Of a DNA stretch of 64,000 nucleotides, positions 20,410 through 32,449 are shown in pieces; positions within the stretch are counted from its first letter, which is position 1; every line of letters starts with the position of its first letter. The DNA lies in the NCBI GenBank assembly GCA_013339765.2, contig JABSTR010000963.1, positions 1-64,000 of the forward strand, given 5' to 3'. Position numbers and translations under genes: made by a program. Below the pieces are notes generated by a model. That model saw nothing but the letters and a program-made list of their open reading frames with translations. It did not search any database and was not told the origin of the DNA. The stretch is from Haemaphysalis longicornis. Lineage: Eukaryota; Arthropoda; Arachnida; Ixodida; Ixodidae.

Positions 20410-21744
20410 GTTGAAAAATGAAAAAAAAAAATATATACGGTACTTTTAGACGTCCTACGCTCGAGTTTGTGACAACGTACCCGTGTGCGGCTCTGTCCTG
20501 AAGTTCGGAGAAATGCAGGCGGGTTGTGTTATATTTCTCGTCTTGCATTACGCTTTCTTTTATATATTAGCGCCCTCTTCCCCGACCTCTCTACCTTCCT
20601 TCCCGCTTCCGTCTGACTGCGCTGATTCTCGCCAGCACGAAGTAACCGTCACGTTGCTTTGAAACGACGCCGCGCGCGACAAACGATTTTACCTCGAATG
20701 CCCTGTTACAAACCAGCCTACAAAAGAATGCGAACGCATACCCCAAAACCCACAAACAAGTAAAATAATACGAGTGTGCGCTTTTTTCTTTGCCCGTGCG
20801 CGTACGAGCGGTGAGCGGCACGGGTACCCGGGTACTTCGCTGTTAACCCTATCCAAACGTTTGACAAACGCATCGACTGATGAAAGACCACTTACCAGCG
20901 AGCTGTCCACACCTGTCGCCGTATCCAAATGCTGTTTGCGGCCGTTCCTCGTGTGACAGGGGCACATGAAAATCTTTCCACCAAATGGCACTACTAGTCC
21001 TCCACAAATAAGAAAAAACGACGGCCCAAGGCGAGGCTTGAAGCTCCGGCCGCGCCGAGTCACCGGCCGCGCTGCGTTGATAGCACAGAGGCAGAGTTGT
21101 TTACATCCGGGCAGCCAGTCGTGCCGCCAGGGCAAGTTGAGTCGCTGCAGTCGGGTGCGTTGGCGCGCTGGCACGAGAATTTAAATCGTCTATGTATGCG
21201 CAAGCAAGCGAAGCAGATGAATGTTGCAATTGTTTGCAACGGCGAGAACTGCCTCTTCGTTAGCAGCAGAGTTTGACACCACCTATCGCCAAAATAAACA
21301 GATTGAGACAACACGGCCGCGCTCTCTGCCTGTGATCGCGCTGGTTGAAGCATCTATACGGGTATACGTACGGTATTGGTTTTGTAGCTGCGTGCAACCG
21401 TCGCGTCCTGCTTACTCGTTCTAATTAGCATTAGGCCACGGTTGAAGTGCTGGTGCACGGAGACAACAGAAGACTAACATGGCGACCGCCCGCTTGAGAT
21501 GATTACCTCAGATAGGGCGTTTATTGTGGACGTGGTAGTATACAAGGAACCGAACGCCATCTCACAAATGGTGTTAAGTCGTTCTAAATCCTCCCTTTTG
21601 CTACCCGGATGGGCAACGGTACTACCGTGGAGGTTCGTCCACTTCTTTAGATCATGCCTAGGGAGTACATTTTTTGCTATAGGTACTTTTCAGGGCACAT
21701 TACTTGATTAAAACTCCATTTCCGGCTAGTTTGCGTTTACAGTG
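20410..21744. other. Intergenic stretch, no gene seen
   Basis: Contains a 161-codon minus open frame (20689-21174) with no recognised domain or codon signature and several shorter ones. No repeat family recognised. Confidence 0.35.
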
Positions 21745-22017
21745 CATTGCGCCTTCCTCCTGATCTTCGCTGGACGTCTGGGTTGCGCCTTCCTCCTGGT
21801 TTTCGCCGGCCGGAGGGTCAGGACGAGCGAGGAGTCGACCAGGTTATTGGTAGAGCGCCAATAAACGCGAGTTTGTCCGTTTCGTTGTGTCTTGTGTGTT
21901 CCTTGCTGTTTTTGCCGCTACGCCGGTCGGCGGTCCGTGGCGGAGTTCAGCCGAGCTAGCCTTGCGGCCGAGTCTCGAGGGTCGAGCTTGGTCGCCGTGA
22001 GAACCCCGGTACCCACA
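21745..22017 (+). repeat. 5' LTR of Gypsy element, 3' half only
   Basis: It matches 41310-41585: CAATAAACGCGAGTTTG, TTGTGTCTTGTGTGTTCCTTG, CGGTCGGCGGTCCGTGGCGG and the end CCCACA. It holds two copies of a short GCGCCTTCCTCCTG unit. The 5' half found at 38512-38766 and 10465-10737 is absent. Confidence 0.85.
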
Positions 22018-22021
22018 TTTT

Positions 22022-22040
22022 TGACGCCCGAACTTGGGAC
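22022..22040 (+). other. Probable tRNA-Lys primer-binding site
   Basis: TGACGCCCGAACTTGGGAC begins five bases after the LTR end and resembles the lysine-type PBS (TGGCGCCCGAAC core) with a G-to-A change at position 3. Confidence 0.55.
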
Positions 22041-22119
22041 TCGGCTTCAGTCGACTTCGAGGTTCGCTAGCTCCGAAAAGAAACATGGCACACGACTATG
22101 AGTTGGGGGATTTGATGCT

Positions 22120-23060
22120 GTTTGGACCTTTGTGATCATTCCCGGGAGTCTCCGCGATGCCCTGCATCAACACCGTCCTCCACCGCGCAGCAGCGGCTCG
22201 AGGTCCCCTTCTCCATGGCCACTACGCAACCGCAGCCGCGGCTTGCGCGGCAACGGGTATCCCGGAAGGCTCCGGGTTCCACGAGCGCTCTACGTCAGGT
22301 GACGCAGCGCGTTCATACTCCAGGTGCCGGGCTTACGCAGACGCCGAAGCCCCAAACAGCGCGCCTCTCGTGCCACTCGGCGCGCAGATGCAGCTTGCAT
22401 TGCGAACGCTCTCGCAAGCGCTATGCAGCAGGCACTGAAGGCGGCGCGCTTACCCGAGCCCAGGCTGCAGCTACCGGTGCCGACGTACAGCGGTAACGGT
22501 GATCAGTCGAGTTCCAACGCTTTCCTGCTGGCTCTGAGCCGTTACGAGCAGGCGACGGGCATCAGCGAGAGAGCGGTGCTGCGCAGAGTACTGCCCGCAG
22601 CCCTAGTCGACCAGGCCTCCCGGCGGTATCGGATGATAGGCCATACGGCGTGCACAATGGACGACTTTCGAACGATGTTCAGGGAAGAATTGCTGCCCAT
22701 CGACTAACTACCAAGAATGCGTAGGGAGTTGGAAATTCGCACCCAAGCCCCGGATGAATCACTCGTCGAGTACGTTCGTGCAATGTAGGGGCTTTACGAG
22801 TACGCCGACCCACATGCCCCGAGCTCGAAGCGGGTTGATCGAGTCGTCAGGCAATGCCACGTCACCTTTGCCTTGTACTTGAGGAACTGCAGTTGTGGGG
22901 ATTTCAACGAACTGGCGCCCGAAGCTCGCCGTGTGCAAGCAGCAGTCGTGGCTGCACGCGCGTATCGGCTACCGCCGCTTCCGGTGAAAACACTGGAACC
23001 AAACTGTGATTGGAACGGCGTTCCGGGCCAAGCACAGCCTAGCCAAGCACAGCTTGGTTG
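22120..23060 (+). pseudogene. Gypsy gag, N-terminal and capsid region, interrupted
   Basis: The frame open from 22324 carries the retrotransposon gag pattern: LPVPTYSGNGDQSSSNAFLL, SRYEQATGISERAVLRRVLP and DDFRTMFREELLPID, with a stop after LPID. In-register sequence continues with LEIRTQAPDESLVEYVRAM, a second stop at 22786, then LYEYADPHAPSSKRVDRVV and the segment ending LEPNCDWNG. The capsid half is recognisable; the zinc knuckle is found about 9.7 kb downstream beyond the LINE insertions. No functional product is expected. Confidence 0.8.
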
Positions 23061-23061
23061 A

Positions 23062-26000
23062 TAATTTCTGTAATACAAGAACCTTACACCCTCAAAAATA
23101 AAATAATAGGATTTCCTATTAAACATATCATAATCGCAGCCAGCAAAGACCCCAAATCTGCCATTATAATCCACAAAAACCTCTCAGTGTTCCCAGTTTT
23201 TATAGCTCGAAGCTTAGTGGCAGCTAAAATAACAAAGTGGAGCAGAGAAATACTAATAATAAGTTGTTACTGCCCACCAAACCGAGACATCAACAGAGAA
23301 CTTTCAAAAATAGAAGAAAAAGTACAAAGACATAGGTCGGTAGAGGTATTAATAAGTGGAGACTTTAACGTGTGAAATCAAATATGGGGCAGCCAGACAA
23401 CTGATGAAAGAGGGGAAAGAGTTTTAGAGCTTATCGTCACTAATGCTTTAACATTACTAAATAAGAAAGATTCCCCCCCCCATTTAGAACAAGTAGGGCA
23501 AGAGGGTGGATAGATCTATCAATAGTTAACGCAGTTTTAGCGAGAGATATTAAGGACTGGTAGGTATCAAAGACTTTCAATAATAGTGACCACAGATATA
23601 TAAGAACTATAATCGAAAATGTCAAAGTAGAAGAAGTCTATGGATTAACGTTAAAAGGTGAAGCTAGAATGATAGATGAAATAGCAAACGACGTATGGTT
23701 CGAAGAAGTACAAAATAGGATTGGAACGGCAGATGAAATAGAAAACGTAATTAATACATTTTATAACAAGCTTGAGATACTGAGAGCGAAGTACAGTAAA
23801 AAAGAAAAAACCACCAAAAACCCAACCCGTGGTGGAACATATAAATTGAACGCAAAAGAGTAAGGGCATATAGGAGAAGATACCAAAAAGATAGAGGAGA
23901 CATGAGAGAGAAGTATAAGAAGGAATACTACAAAGAGCACGAATGCTATAACAAAATGATAGAGCTAGCAAAAAAGAATAGTTGGAAAGTACTAACGTCA
24001 AAATTAACAAAAAATCCTTCGAGCTGGGCATACAAAATCGCACGAAATCAGTTAAAGACTAAAGTAACCTTTAAGAGCATAGTAAAAGAAGATTGAGAGA
24101 TAACAAAAACTCTCCAAGAGACAATAGAATACTTACTAGGGAAACTGTACCCAGAACAAACACCACAAGTCCAGGAGCACCAGACGGTGAAACGAACAGG
24201 GGATAAGTATACTAGTAGTAGTCAAACGGTATGTCCAAGTACCGATGCCCCATTTACCGAATTAGAAGTAACATTAGCTGTGGATAACCTTAGGAAAGAT
24301 ATAACACCAGGACCGGACAAGCTTAAAACCACTGTTATCCAAGCAATCTTCAGGAAACACAAACAGTTCTTTTTGAATTTATTTAACGCCTGATTTATGA
24401 ACGGTTATTTTGCAGAAAGATGGAAGGAATCAAAGGTAATACTTATCCCCAAAACAAGACCAGACGAGACATGCGAGGTAAGTAAATTTCGCCCAATAGC
24501 TATTAATTCCAGCCTAGGCAAAGTTCTGGAGAAGTTAGTTAAGGACCGACTATGTCACCACCTCTATAAAAATAACCTTTTTAATAAATATCAGTATGGT
24601 TTTACTCATAATACATCAACAATAGAGGATTTATAAGAAATAAAAAAGAGGGCTATAACAGCGAAACTAGACAAAACAAACACCTTAATCGTGTCTTTGG
24701 ACATTAAGAACGCATTCAACTCTATTAACCCAGTTATAGTAACAGAAAGACTAGAAGAATACAAATGTTACAGTAATTTAGTTAAACTAACACATATTGT
24801 ACTTACAAGGAGGAAGATTGTCTACGAATATGACAATATTAAGGTTATTAAGCCATTAGACGTGGGCTCGCCAGAAGGCTCACCACTTAGCCCACTTTAC
24901 TGGAATATCACCATAGCTGACTTACTAGGTAAAGAACTCCCATATGAAACCCACATCCAAGCTTTCGCAGATGATATAGTAATCATCGTTCAGTTTAAAT
25001 CAAGAAAAGATGCAGAAGGAAAAACAGAGTATTAAAAATAACTAATGACTGGGATGTAAGCAACGGAATAACAATAAAGAATGACAAATCACAAGCAATG
25101 ATAATAGGAAAACAGTATGGAACCCATCCACCTATACTCCAAATAGGTTCAAGCAGAATAAGAACAGTCAACGAAATGAAGTTACTCGGTGTAATAATAG
25201 ATAATAAGTTAACATTTTTACCTCATCTAAAATATCTAAAAGAAAAAATAGCTAAGGTAACATATAACCTGAACAGGACGCTAAACGACGACAAGAGTTC
25301 GAAAAGAGAATTAGTGCGAGTTATGTATAAGAGAGGCATTGAAAGAGTCCTTACCTACGCAGCACCGGTGTGGTACACTCGGAAGGTAACTATTTTAAGG
25401 AAACTACAGGCGATCCAAAGGTTACCGTTACTAATGATAACGAAAGCTTTTAAAACAACATCAAACCTGTCCTTAAACATTATGGCAAAAATTCCGACCA
25501 TGTATCAAACAATTGAAAAAGAAATTGAACAATATGGAGTACTAAAAGAGGGCGAAACATTTTCATGTGACGACAAGCTATACACAAGTAATCAAATCAT
25601 GAAAAAATACCATTTCTGGACAGATCACCCAGCAAATAAAAGCGGTATTAAAATCACTCCCACAGAAGAAATAGTAGACTGCCCTATATATACGGATGGT
25701 TCAAAGACGGAAAAAGAAGTAGGAGCAGCGTTTGTAATATATAACAATAACAACCAAATAGTAAGAACGGAAAAATTTAAGCTTCCAGAATACAGTTCCA
25801 ACAACGAAGCTGAACTAATACCCATTAAAATAGCAATACAATTTATAATAACAAACACAGCAAACAATAGCCATCAAATATTTACCGATGGTTGGTCGGT
25901 ACTCCAAGCACAAAAAAACCCACTTAACACAAATGCAATAATTAATGAATTAAAACTAATCCTTAGAGAGAATGCAGCAGTAATTATAAAACTGGGTTAT

Positions 26001-26485
26001 GTAAAAGCACACAGCTCCTCAATAGGCAATAACTTTGCAGACGAATTGGCGAAAGAAACCGCAAGAAATGGAGAACCAACTTTTGATCCAATAACAAAAT
26101 CATTCATTTCGAAACATTTATATACCAAGTTAAACCAGGAGTGGAATAAGGTGTGGAATAAAGATGGCAAAACAAGTTATACTTATAGGTGATTAAGAAC
26201 GTAAATCTTATTCCGGACCACTTTCCTACAAACTTCTACTCTTCCCAAGCCCTGACAGGGCATTGTAGATTCCCGTTTTATTTTTCAAGATTCAGAATAA
26301 CACAGGCATCTACATGCAAGTGTAGCAAGGATATAGAGAACTTTGATCATTATCTAACAGAATGCCCACTCTTAATAAATGAAAGGAAAAGACTCGTTCA
26401 GAAACTAGGAGAGCACGTAGAGAACAGAAAACCAGAAATGATTAAGAAAGAGGAAACAAGATTAATTTTAGAAGGGTTGTTTTAA
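23062..26485 (+). pseudogene. LINE ORF2 pseudogene (endonuclease-RT-RNase H)
   Basis: Endonuclease (23062-23640): IISCYCPPNRD, LISGDFNV followed by a stop where tryptophan is usual, QIWGSQTTDERG and later NNSDHRYIRT. RT (24240-25035): DITPGPDKLKTTVIQ, KFRPIAINSSLGKVLEKLV, SLDIKNAFNSI, GSPEGSPLSPLYWNI and FADDIVII. Downstream are LGVIIDNKLTF and the thumb (25098-25640), then RNase H (25680-26190) with IYTDGSK, EAELIPIKIAI, IFTDGWSVL and VKAHSSSIGNNFADELAK. The C-terminus has CKCSKDIENFDHYLTECP. At least six stops or frameshifts separate the blocks. The domain order fits the I-group or a related RNase H-bearing clade. Confidence 0.8.
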
Positions 26486-26922
26486 AAATTAACGAATTCA
26501 TTCTACAAGCATAAGAATAGACCAAACATAACAGAACACCAACACGACCAATCACGACAATATAAAAGATAGGATATGATACGGGGATGGAGCAGAAACG
26601 CCATTTTGGTGAGGCTTCCTCCGCTCACATCTCCAATCATTCCCTTCTTACACCATAACAACACAAGGAAACCAAGCAGAACACCAACAACACATAATCA
26701 CAAACCATCAGGCGTAACAGATCTATATACCCGGTCAACTCAGGTCACGAACAAATCATGAAGAACAAGATCAACAAACCAAGATAAAAGAATCAAGAAT
26801 CAAGTAAAGTTCAAGAACAAGAACAAACAAGACAAGACGTCTACCAAGGATCCAAGTCGACAGTGAAGATCAATTTTTAGAACGAAGTGTTCTAGAGTTT
26901 TCTGATATTTCGTTTCAAACAA

Positions 26923-26933
26923 GATAATTTTCC
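26923..26933 (+). repeat. Target-site duplication, left flank of nested LINE
   Basis: GATAATTTTCC, identical to 32266-32276. Confidence 0.7.
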
Positions 26934-27033
26934 TTTCATGTTCAAAAAAAAATCCCTCTGAGCAGCGCTCTATAATTAGTATCATCGTGTTCGCTAAGTC
27001 ATCAGCTTCACGCTGATACCCGCCACAAAAGCC

Positions 27034-28200
27034 TTGGACCATTTCTCACCTCGCCGGACCCACCCGAAGTTTCAAGCGGTGAGCGTCTCTGCTAACCCTA
27101 ACGTTCCAAAGAACACGGCTCAACTGCAATCGTGGACGCCTTCGGGCGCCCGGCCTGCCTCACTACCTGCGCGGAGTCTGGAAGTCGACATGCAAGAATC
27201 GCCCCAAGCCCCACCGGCATACGACCCGGACAGCGGCCGCACGCCTCCCAACCTATGACCCCTGGCGTCAGATCTTACGATCGCGCCACAACCAGCGCAT
27301 CACTCCTTCCACTACCCACGTGCCAGCTTCCGTCTCTGCTCCACGCAGGGCAATCCAACCGAAACTCCCCATGAACGACTACAAGGTGATAATCCGCCCG
27401 AGGTCCGGCCTACGCGTCGAAGCCTGGCCGGCGTGACAGCTCGCACACAGCCTGCAACAAGCCACCGGCATCCCACCCTCTACGTTCTACGGGCAAGTTA
27501 TCACCTTCCCGCAACCGCAGCAGAATCTTATCACGACAAGCACCCTAGCGAAGTCTGCGCCGACGCTCTGCGCAAGATCACCACCCTCCACCTTGGCGAC
27601 ACGACATATGATGTCACAGCGTACCTCAAGAACCCCCCGGGGACTTCTCGCGGAGTAATCCAAGGCATCGACCCTGGAACACCTCCTGAGCAACTCCTTG
27701 CCATAATTACGTCCAACGGACCGCCCATCATTGAAGCCCGCATGCTCGGCACCTCGGACACAGCAGCACTCACGTTTGACGGTCCTCACGTGCCATTTTA
27801 CGTGAAAGCGTATGGCACCCTGTTACGCTGTCGCCCCTACCGGAATACCTATCAATGCTGTGCGAAGTGCGGCGGCCTCGGACACCGACCCGATGTCTGT
27901 CCCCACCCTCAAGCCCAACCTGTGCTCCCGGTGCCTACCCCCAACCCAGCTCCTGACCACCCCTGCCAACCTCAGTGCCAGCTGTGCGGACTCCCCCACC
28001 TGACGGCCAGTCGAGAATGTCGCCGCAAGCTCAAGCCCCCACCACCGCCCGCGCGCACCCGCCTCCAACGCCAAGCACAAGAAACCAGGCAACCAGCCCT
28101 CTCCACACTCCGAAGATCGTCCGGTCCACCCTCCAAGCCCTCTCAGGTGAGCTGGTCAGCTTGTAGCCGCCCACAACCCCCACGATGACCCTTTCCCCCC
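27034..28200 (+). pseudogene. LINE ORF1 pseudogene with zinc knuckles
   Basis: It starts at MDHFSPRRTHPKFQ (27034), is frameshifted near 27255 and resumes around 27380. The preserved 3' part contains TLHLGDTTYDVTAYLKNPPG, GVIQGIDPGTPPEQLLAII, VPFYVKAYGTLLRCRPY and cysteine knuckles CAKCGGLGHRPDVCP and CQLCGLPHLTASRECRRK. This is the gag-like ORF1 architecture that binds element RNA. A proline/arginine-rich tail follows. A further frameshift separates it from a GLN-rich helical segment at 28259-28360 (AQLKAQLAENAKQIATLQQQ), probably the ORF1 C-terminal coiled coil. Confidence 0.75.
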
Positions 28201-28639
28201 CCTTGCCCCACCCCTCAAACCACCGTGTTAACTGCTGGATCTTCCGACCTAGCGACTCTTGCCACAAGAAAATGCACAACTAAAAGCACAATTAGCCGAA
28301 AACGCCAAGCAAATTGCTACCCTCCAGCAACAGCTCTCGGAGCTTAAGACACTTCTGCCACAACCACCCACTCCCCTTCGTCCCACCCTCACCACCAGCA
28401 AATCCACCAATGCCCGGACAATTCCGCACTGGCACCCATTTTCTCTGCCCTGGATGACCTCAAAGCTACTTTTTCAAACCAATTTCACGGCCCTGCAGAA
28501 GAAGTCACCCTCACTTTCGGGCCGCATCAAGGTTATAGAAGACCGCAACACTGAGAAAGTAAAAGCGAAAAGTACCGCCCGCCAGTTCTACCCCTCCACC
28601 CCCTACAACCGCTCCACTTGACGAAGCGATCGAGGAAGG

Positions 28640-31600
28640 ACTCGGACTGTTTATAATGCCTAAATGTACCACCTCCCGTCCTTCAAATTGGCATTGGAAC
28701 TGTCGCTCCTTTCGCAGGAAAAAATCGTCCCTCCACCAGCTTATCGCCCCTAACTCCCCAGCAGTACTCGCCTTACAAGAAGTAGAATTCACCAATCCCT
28801 CTCTCTGAGACTACATCACATTTCAAAATCCAACTCGCCGCGGACCGCCACGTTCGTGCACAATACCTACCCAGCGCAACATCATCCGCTGAGCACTGCA
28901 ATTGACTGCATACTAGTAGAACTCTTACCTACCAGCAAGAAGGAACAAGTGTTTTTATCCTCAACGTCTATTCCCCTCCCTCTGGCAACCTCCAGGAACT
29001 TCCTCTACTCCTCCGGAATGTCATTAAATTAGCTAAGCACCACCGATTAGTAGTCCTCGGCGACTTTAATGCACCGCACACTGCATGGGGTTATGCGCGC
29101 AATGCGAAATCAGGAACTACCCTCTGGGATGCAGCACACCATCACGGCTTTACTCTTTGCAACATGCCCCTCATCCCGACCCGCCTCGGCTCCAGCGTCA
29201 CCCGGGATACCACCCCAGACCTAACATTCGTTTGGAACGTCTCCCAATACACATGGCAATGCCTCCCCCATACTCTCGGAAGTGATCACAGCATCGTTCA
29301 CCTCACCATTTCGGGGCATAACCAGACCCAACTAGGCGTCGCCCGCCTCACAGATTGGAAAGCCTTCCGGGATACTCTAGAAGCTACCCCACCCGCCAAT
29401 TCGGGACCTCGATGAATGGACGACCACCATTGAACGTGCTCTTCAAAACACACCAAACCATCCCGATCACGACCGAGTACCCCGCTGTAGATCCGCACCT
29501 CGATCACCTTTGGACAGCCAGGCACAGCCTGTAACACGCTGGAAGCGTAACACAACAAACCGGCGCCTGAAGTTACGCATAGCTCGCCTCACAAAGCAAG
29601 CAGAAGACTACGCCCAACAACTAAGTCAGAGAATTGGCTTCCAATTTTGCGCCCAGTTACAAGGAACGCTTAGTACGCGCAAAACCTGGCACCTACTTCG
29701 ATCACTAATGGGTACCCGAGAGAAGAAGATCACCAATCAACATAACATCCGCCGACTCATGCATGCCTTCCCAGGAGATGAACAAGGCCTCCTCAACACC
29801 TTACGTCAAAGGTACGAACGTTCTCCACAAGACTCCTGTGCCTTCTTATTCGGACTATACTGGTGATCCTAACGCGACGCTGGACACGCCTTTTACCTAC
29901 GAAGAACTCGAGACAGCAATCCGCAACCTCACGCGCAAGACAGCCCCAGGTCCAGACAAAATCACGAATCGTTTAATACGCAACCTTTCTCCTGCAGCCC
30001 TCGACCAGCTCCTGAATCTTATCACATGATCATGGACACAAGGGACGCTTCCGCCTGCCTGGAACACGCTGACATCTCACTGATCCCCAAACCTGGCAAA
30101 CCAAATCGAGATACCCCAACCTGCGTCCCATCTCCCTTACTTCATGCCTCGGGAAACTGCTTGAACACATGGTTTACAATCGCCTTACGGCGTACATAGA
30201 AGAAAACAACCTCTTCCCCACGACCAATGTACGGCTTTCGACCTCAACTGTCTACCCAAGACGTTCCCCCCTGCAGCTCAGGAAGACCTCCTCAATAACC
30301 TTCCGAAGCATCACAAACACTGTATCCTCGCTCTCGACATCAAGAGCGCGTTTCGATAATGTTTCCCACGACGCCCTACTAGCAGCCTGGCCACTCTCCA
30401 CGTTAGGACACGACTATACAACTATGTGAGAAGCCTTCCTTACCAACCGCACCGCTACAGTGGGGATCTCTCATTTACGGCACACCCTCCTTCCCAGCGC
30501 TTCCCCGAGGAACACCACAAGGCTCCGTCATTTCTCCTTTGCTATTTAACATAGCTCTCAAAGATCTGCCTCCACTACTGGACACCGCCCCATCCCTCCA
30601 CCATGCCCTATATGCCGACGACCTTACCATATGGACCAACTCAGGTTCCATGGGCGAACAACAAGAATCGCTTCAACGAGCCATCGACATCACTACCATA
30701 TATCTCTCTAAATGTGGTCTTACCTGCTCCCCGGAAAATCCGCACTGCTAAACCTTCAGCAGAGAACTCGGGGAACGACGCACGGCGCCGACGCCGGACC
30801 CGGCTCTTACTATAGACTCGTCCCGTTCCTGTAGTTACCCTCTCAGGGTACTCGGACTGACAATCCCACGAGATGGCTCCGGCTCGCACACCCATCCTCG
30901 CACTTCAACGCCACAGTTACTCAATTGGCACAACTAGTTAAGCGCATCACCCACCAACGTACTGGTCTCAAAGAAGCTGAACTGCCCGTCTGGTTCAAGC
31001 CTTTCTCATCTGTCGCCTTATATACGGAGCTCCTTACCTGTCTCTCAAACCAGCAGAGCACAAGAAACTTGACATTTAATTAGGCAAGCATACAAAATTG
31101 CACTCGGCCTCCCCCACTAACACCTCTACTGACTTCTTTTTACACTTGGGAATACATAATACTTGGACAGAGCTGTGCGAAGCCCAACGAACTCTCGCAA
31201 TTCAACGCCTTAAGCTTACACCCACTGGCTGTAGTACTTTAGCTCGCCTGGGCTATCCGACCCCGACTCAGCCTCACCGCCTGGCACGTCTTCCCCCCCT
31301 ACTAAGCGCTCGCATTAAAGTCGCCCCGCTACCCCGGAACATGCACCCCAGGCATCCACGATGGTCGTCGCACCGCGTGAACCAACTACATCCGCACCCA
31401 CTACCAGCATCTGCCGGACACGCTTTACGTCGATGCATCCCCATACCCCAACCGATCGACTTACGCCGTCGCCGCTGTAGATAGTCAAAAACGTACCGTC
31501 GCCACTGCCTCCACGCGAGCCTCAACACAAACTGAAGCGGAAGAGATAGCCATTGCGCTGTCCCTTACCTCCACTCGTCGTGACTACGTGACAGTAATCA

Positions 31601-32191
31601 CGGACTCGCAGGAAGCTGCCGACACCTTCAAAAGGTCTACTCCCTCGCACTGCCCTACGCATCATGAACACTCCTCTTACATCCCTGAGGAGTGTCACAT
31701 TTTATGGACCCCTGGCCATTGTGGGTTGGCCGGCAATGAAGCGGCGCACGGACGCGGCCCGAGAAGTGGTACACCGGGCCATTGCCCACGACCCCCCTCC
31801 TACTACCCTGGATGCCCACCCCCTACTCACCTACAATGACATACTCACACACTACAAGCTCTCTCGTCGCACCTCCCCTCCACCTCACCTGTCTCTAACA
31901 AAAGCCGATGAAATCACTCTCCGTCAACTTCAAACCCGGACCTTCCCTCACAATACACTTTGGCATTCGATTTTCCCCACCTATCACTCACCACAGTGCA
32001 AGTTTTGCCCCGAAAGGGGTACACTTTATCACATTGTATGGGAATGCTCCCACACACCCAACCGCCCTCCAAATCCCCACCCCTCCCCTTCACAGTGGGC
32101 GGCGCAGCTGTCCAGCTCTGAACCCGGCTCCCAGCTTAACCTGGTGAGACGGGCCCGGACTGCCAGCCAGAGCCAGGGACTCCTGGACTAA
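28640..32191 (+). pseudogene. LINE ORF2 pseudogene (endonuclease-RT-RNase H)
   Basis: Endonuclease (28655-29415): WNCRSFRRKKSSL, LALQEVEF, VYSPPSGNLQEL, VLGDFNAPHTAWGYARN, TPDLTFVWN and LGSDHSIVHL. RT (29930-30750): KTAPGPDKITNRLIRNLSP, LRPISLTSCLGKLLEHMV, FDNVSHDALL, GTPQGSVISPLLFNIAL, LYADDLTIW and KCGLTCSPE. RNase H (31415-31770): YVDASPYPNRSTYAVAAV, TQTEAEEIAIALSL, VITDSQEAADTF and LWTPGHCGLAGNEAAHG. The C-terminal region has CKFCPERGTLYHIVWEC and ends QSQGLLD. About ten stops or frameshifts are spread along it. The YADD motif is still intact. Confidence 0.85.
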
Positions 32192-32265
32192 GGAGTCTCC
32201 CCACTGGTCTGCCTCCACACACGGAGTCAGATTGGGCCTGAATAAAAGTTTTTCCTCCTCCTCCT

Positions 32266-32276
32266 GATAATTTTCC
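32266..32276 (+). repeat. Target-site duplication, right flank of nested LINE
   Basis: GATAATTTTCC, identical to 26923-26933. Confidence 0.7.
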
Positions 32277-32449
32277 CGTTCCCGGGCGGTGGTCGCTGAT
32301 CTATCTTCTCTTCCCCTTACCCCTTCCTTTTCCTGCCCCAACCACCTTTGTACCACTACCTCAACCCATATTTTTACCCCCTCCTCTTCCCTTTCTCTCC
32401 CTGCGATACTTATGTGGTGCAGGGCTGGAAACCTCTGTCCCTCTCACAG

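Larger units (their letters stand above)
23062..26933 (+). mobile_element. AT-rich, 5'-truncated LINE inserted in Gypsy gag
   Basis: It begins abruptly inside the endonuclease domain, so it is 5'-truncated, and continues through RT, RNase H and a C-terminal cysteine motif. Its 3' part is interrupted at 26933 by the LINE at 26934-32265, and the remaining 3' UTR probably lies at 32277 to about 32450. Its coding strand is strongly A-rich, unlike the GC-rich Gypsy and the LINE nested in it. Exact right boundary and target duplication were not found. Confidence 0.75.
26934..32265 (+). mobile_element. Nested, near-full-length LINE inside the AT-rich LINE
   Basis: A 5332-bp insertion flanked by exact 11-bp duplications. 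It has a 5' UTR of about 100 bp, ORF1 (27034-28200), ORF2 (28640-32191) and a 3' end with AATAAAAG and a short (TCC)n tail (32253-32265). Domain set and C-terminal motif resemble the remnant at 1-1545. Many frameshifts and stops make it inactive, but the retained ends show it inserted as an almost complete copy. Confidence 0.8.

Noticed and set aside
20689..21174. 161-codon minus-strand ORF
   Set aside because: No recognisable domain, no splice or promoter support, and overlapping open frames on the other strand.
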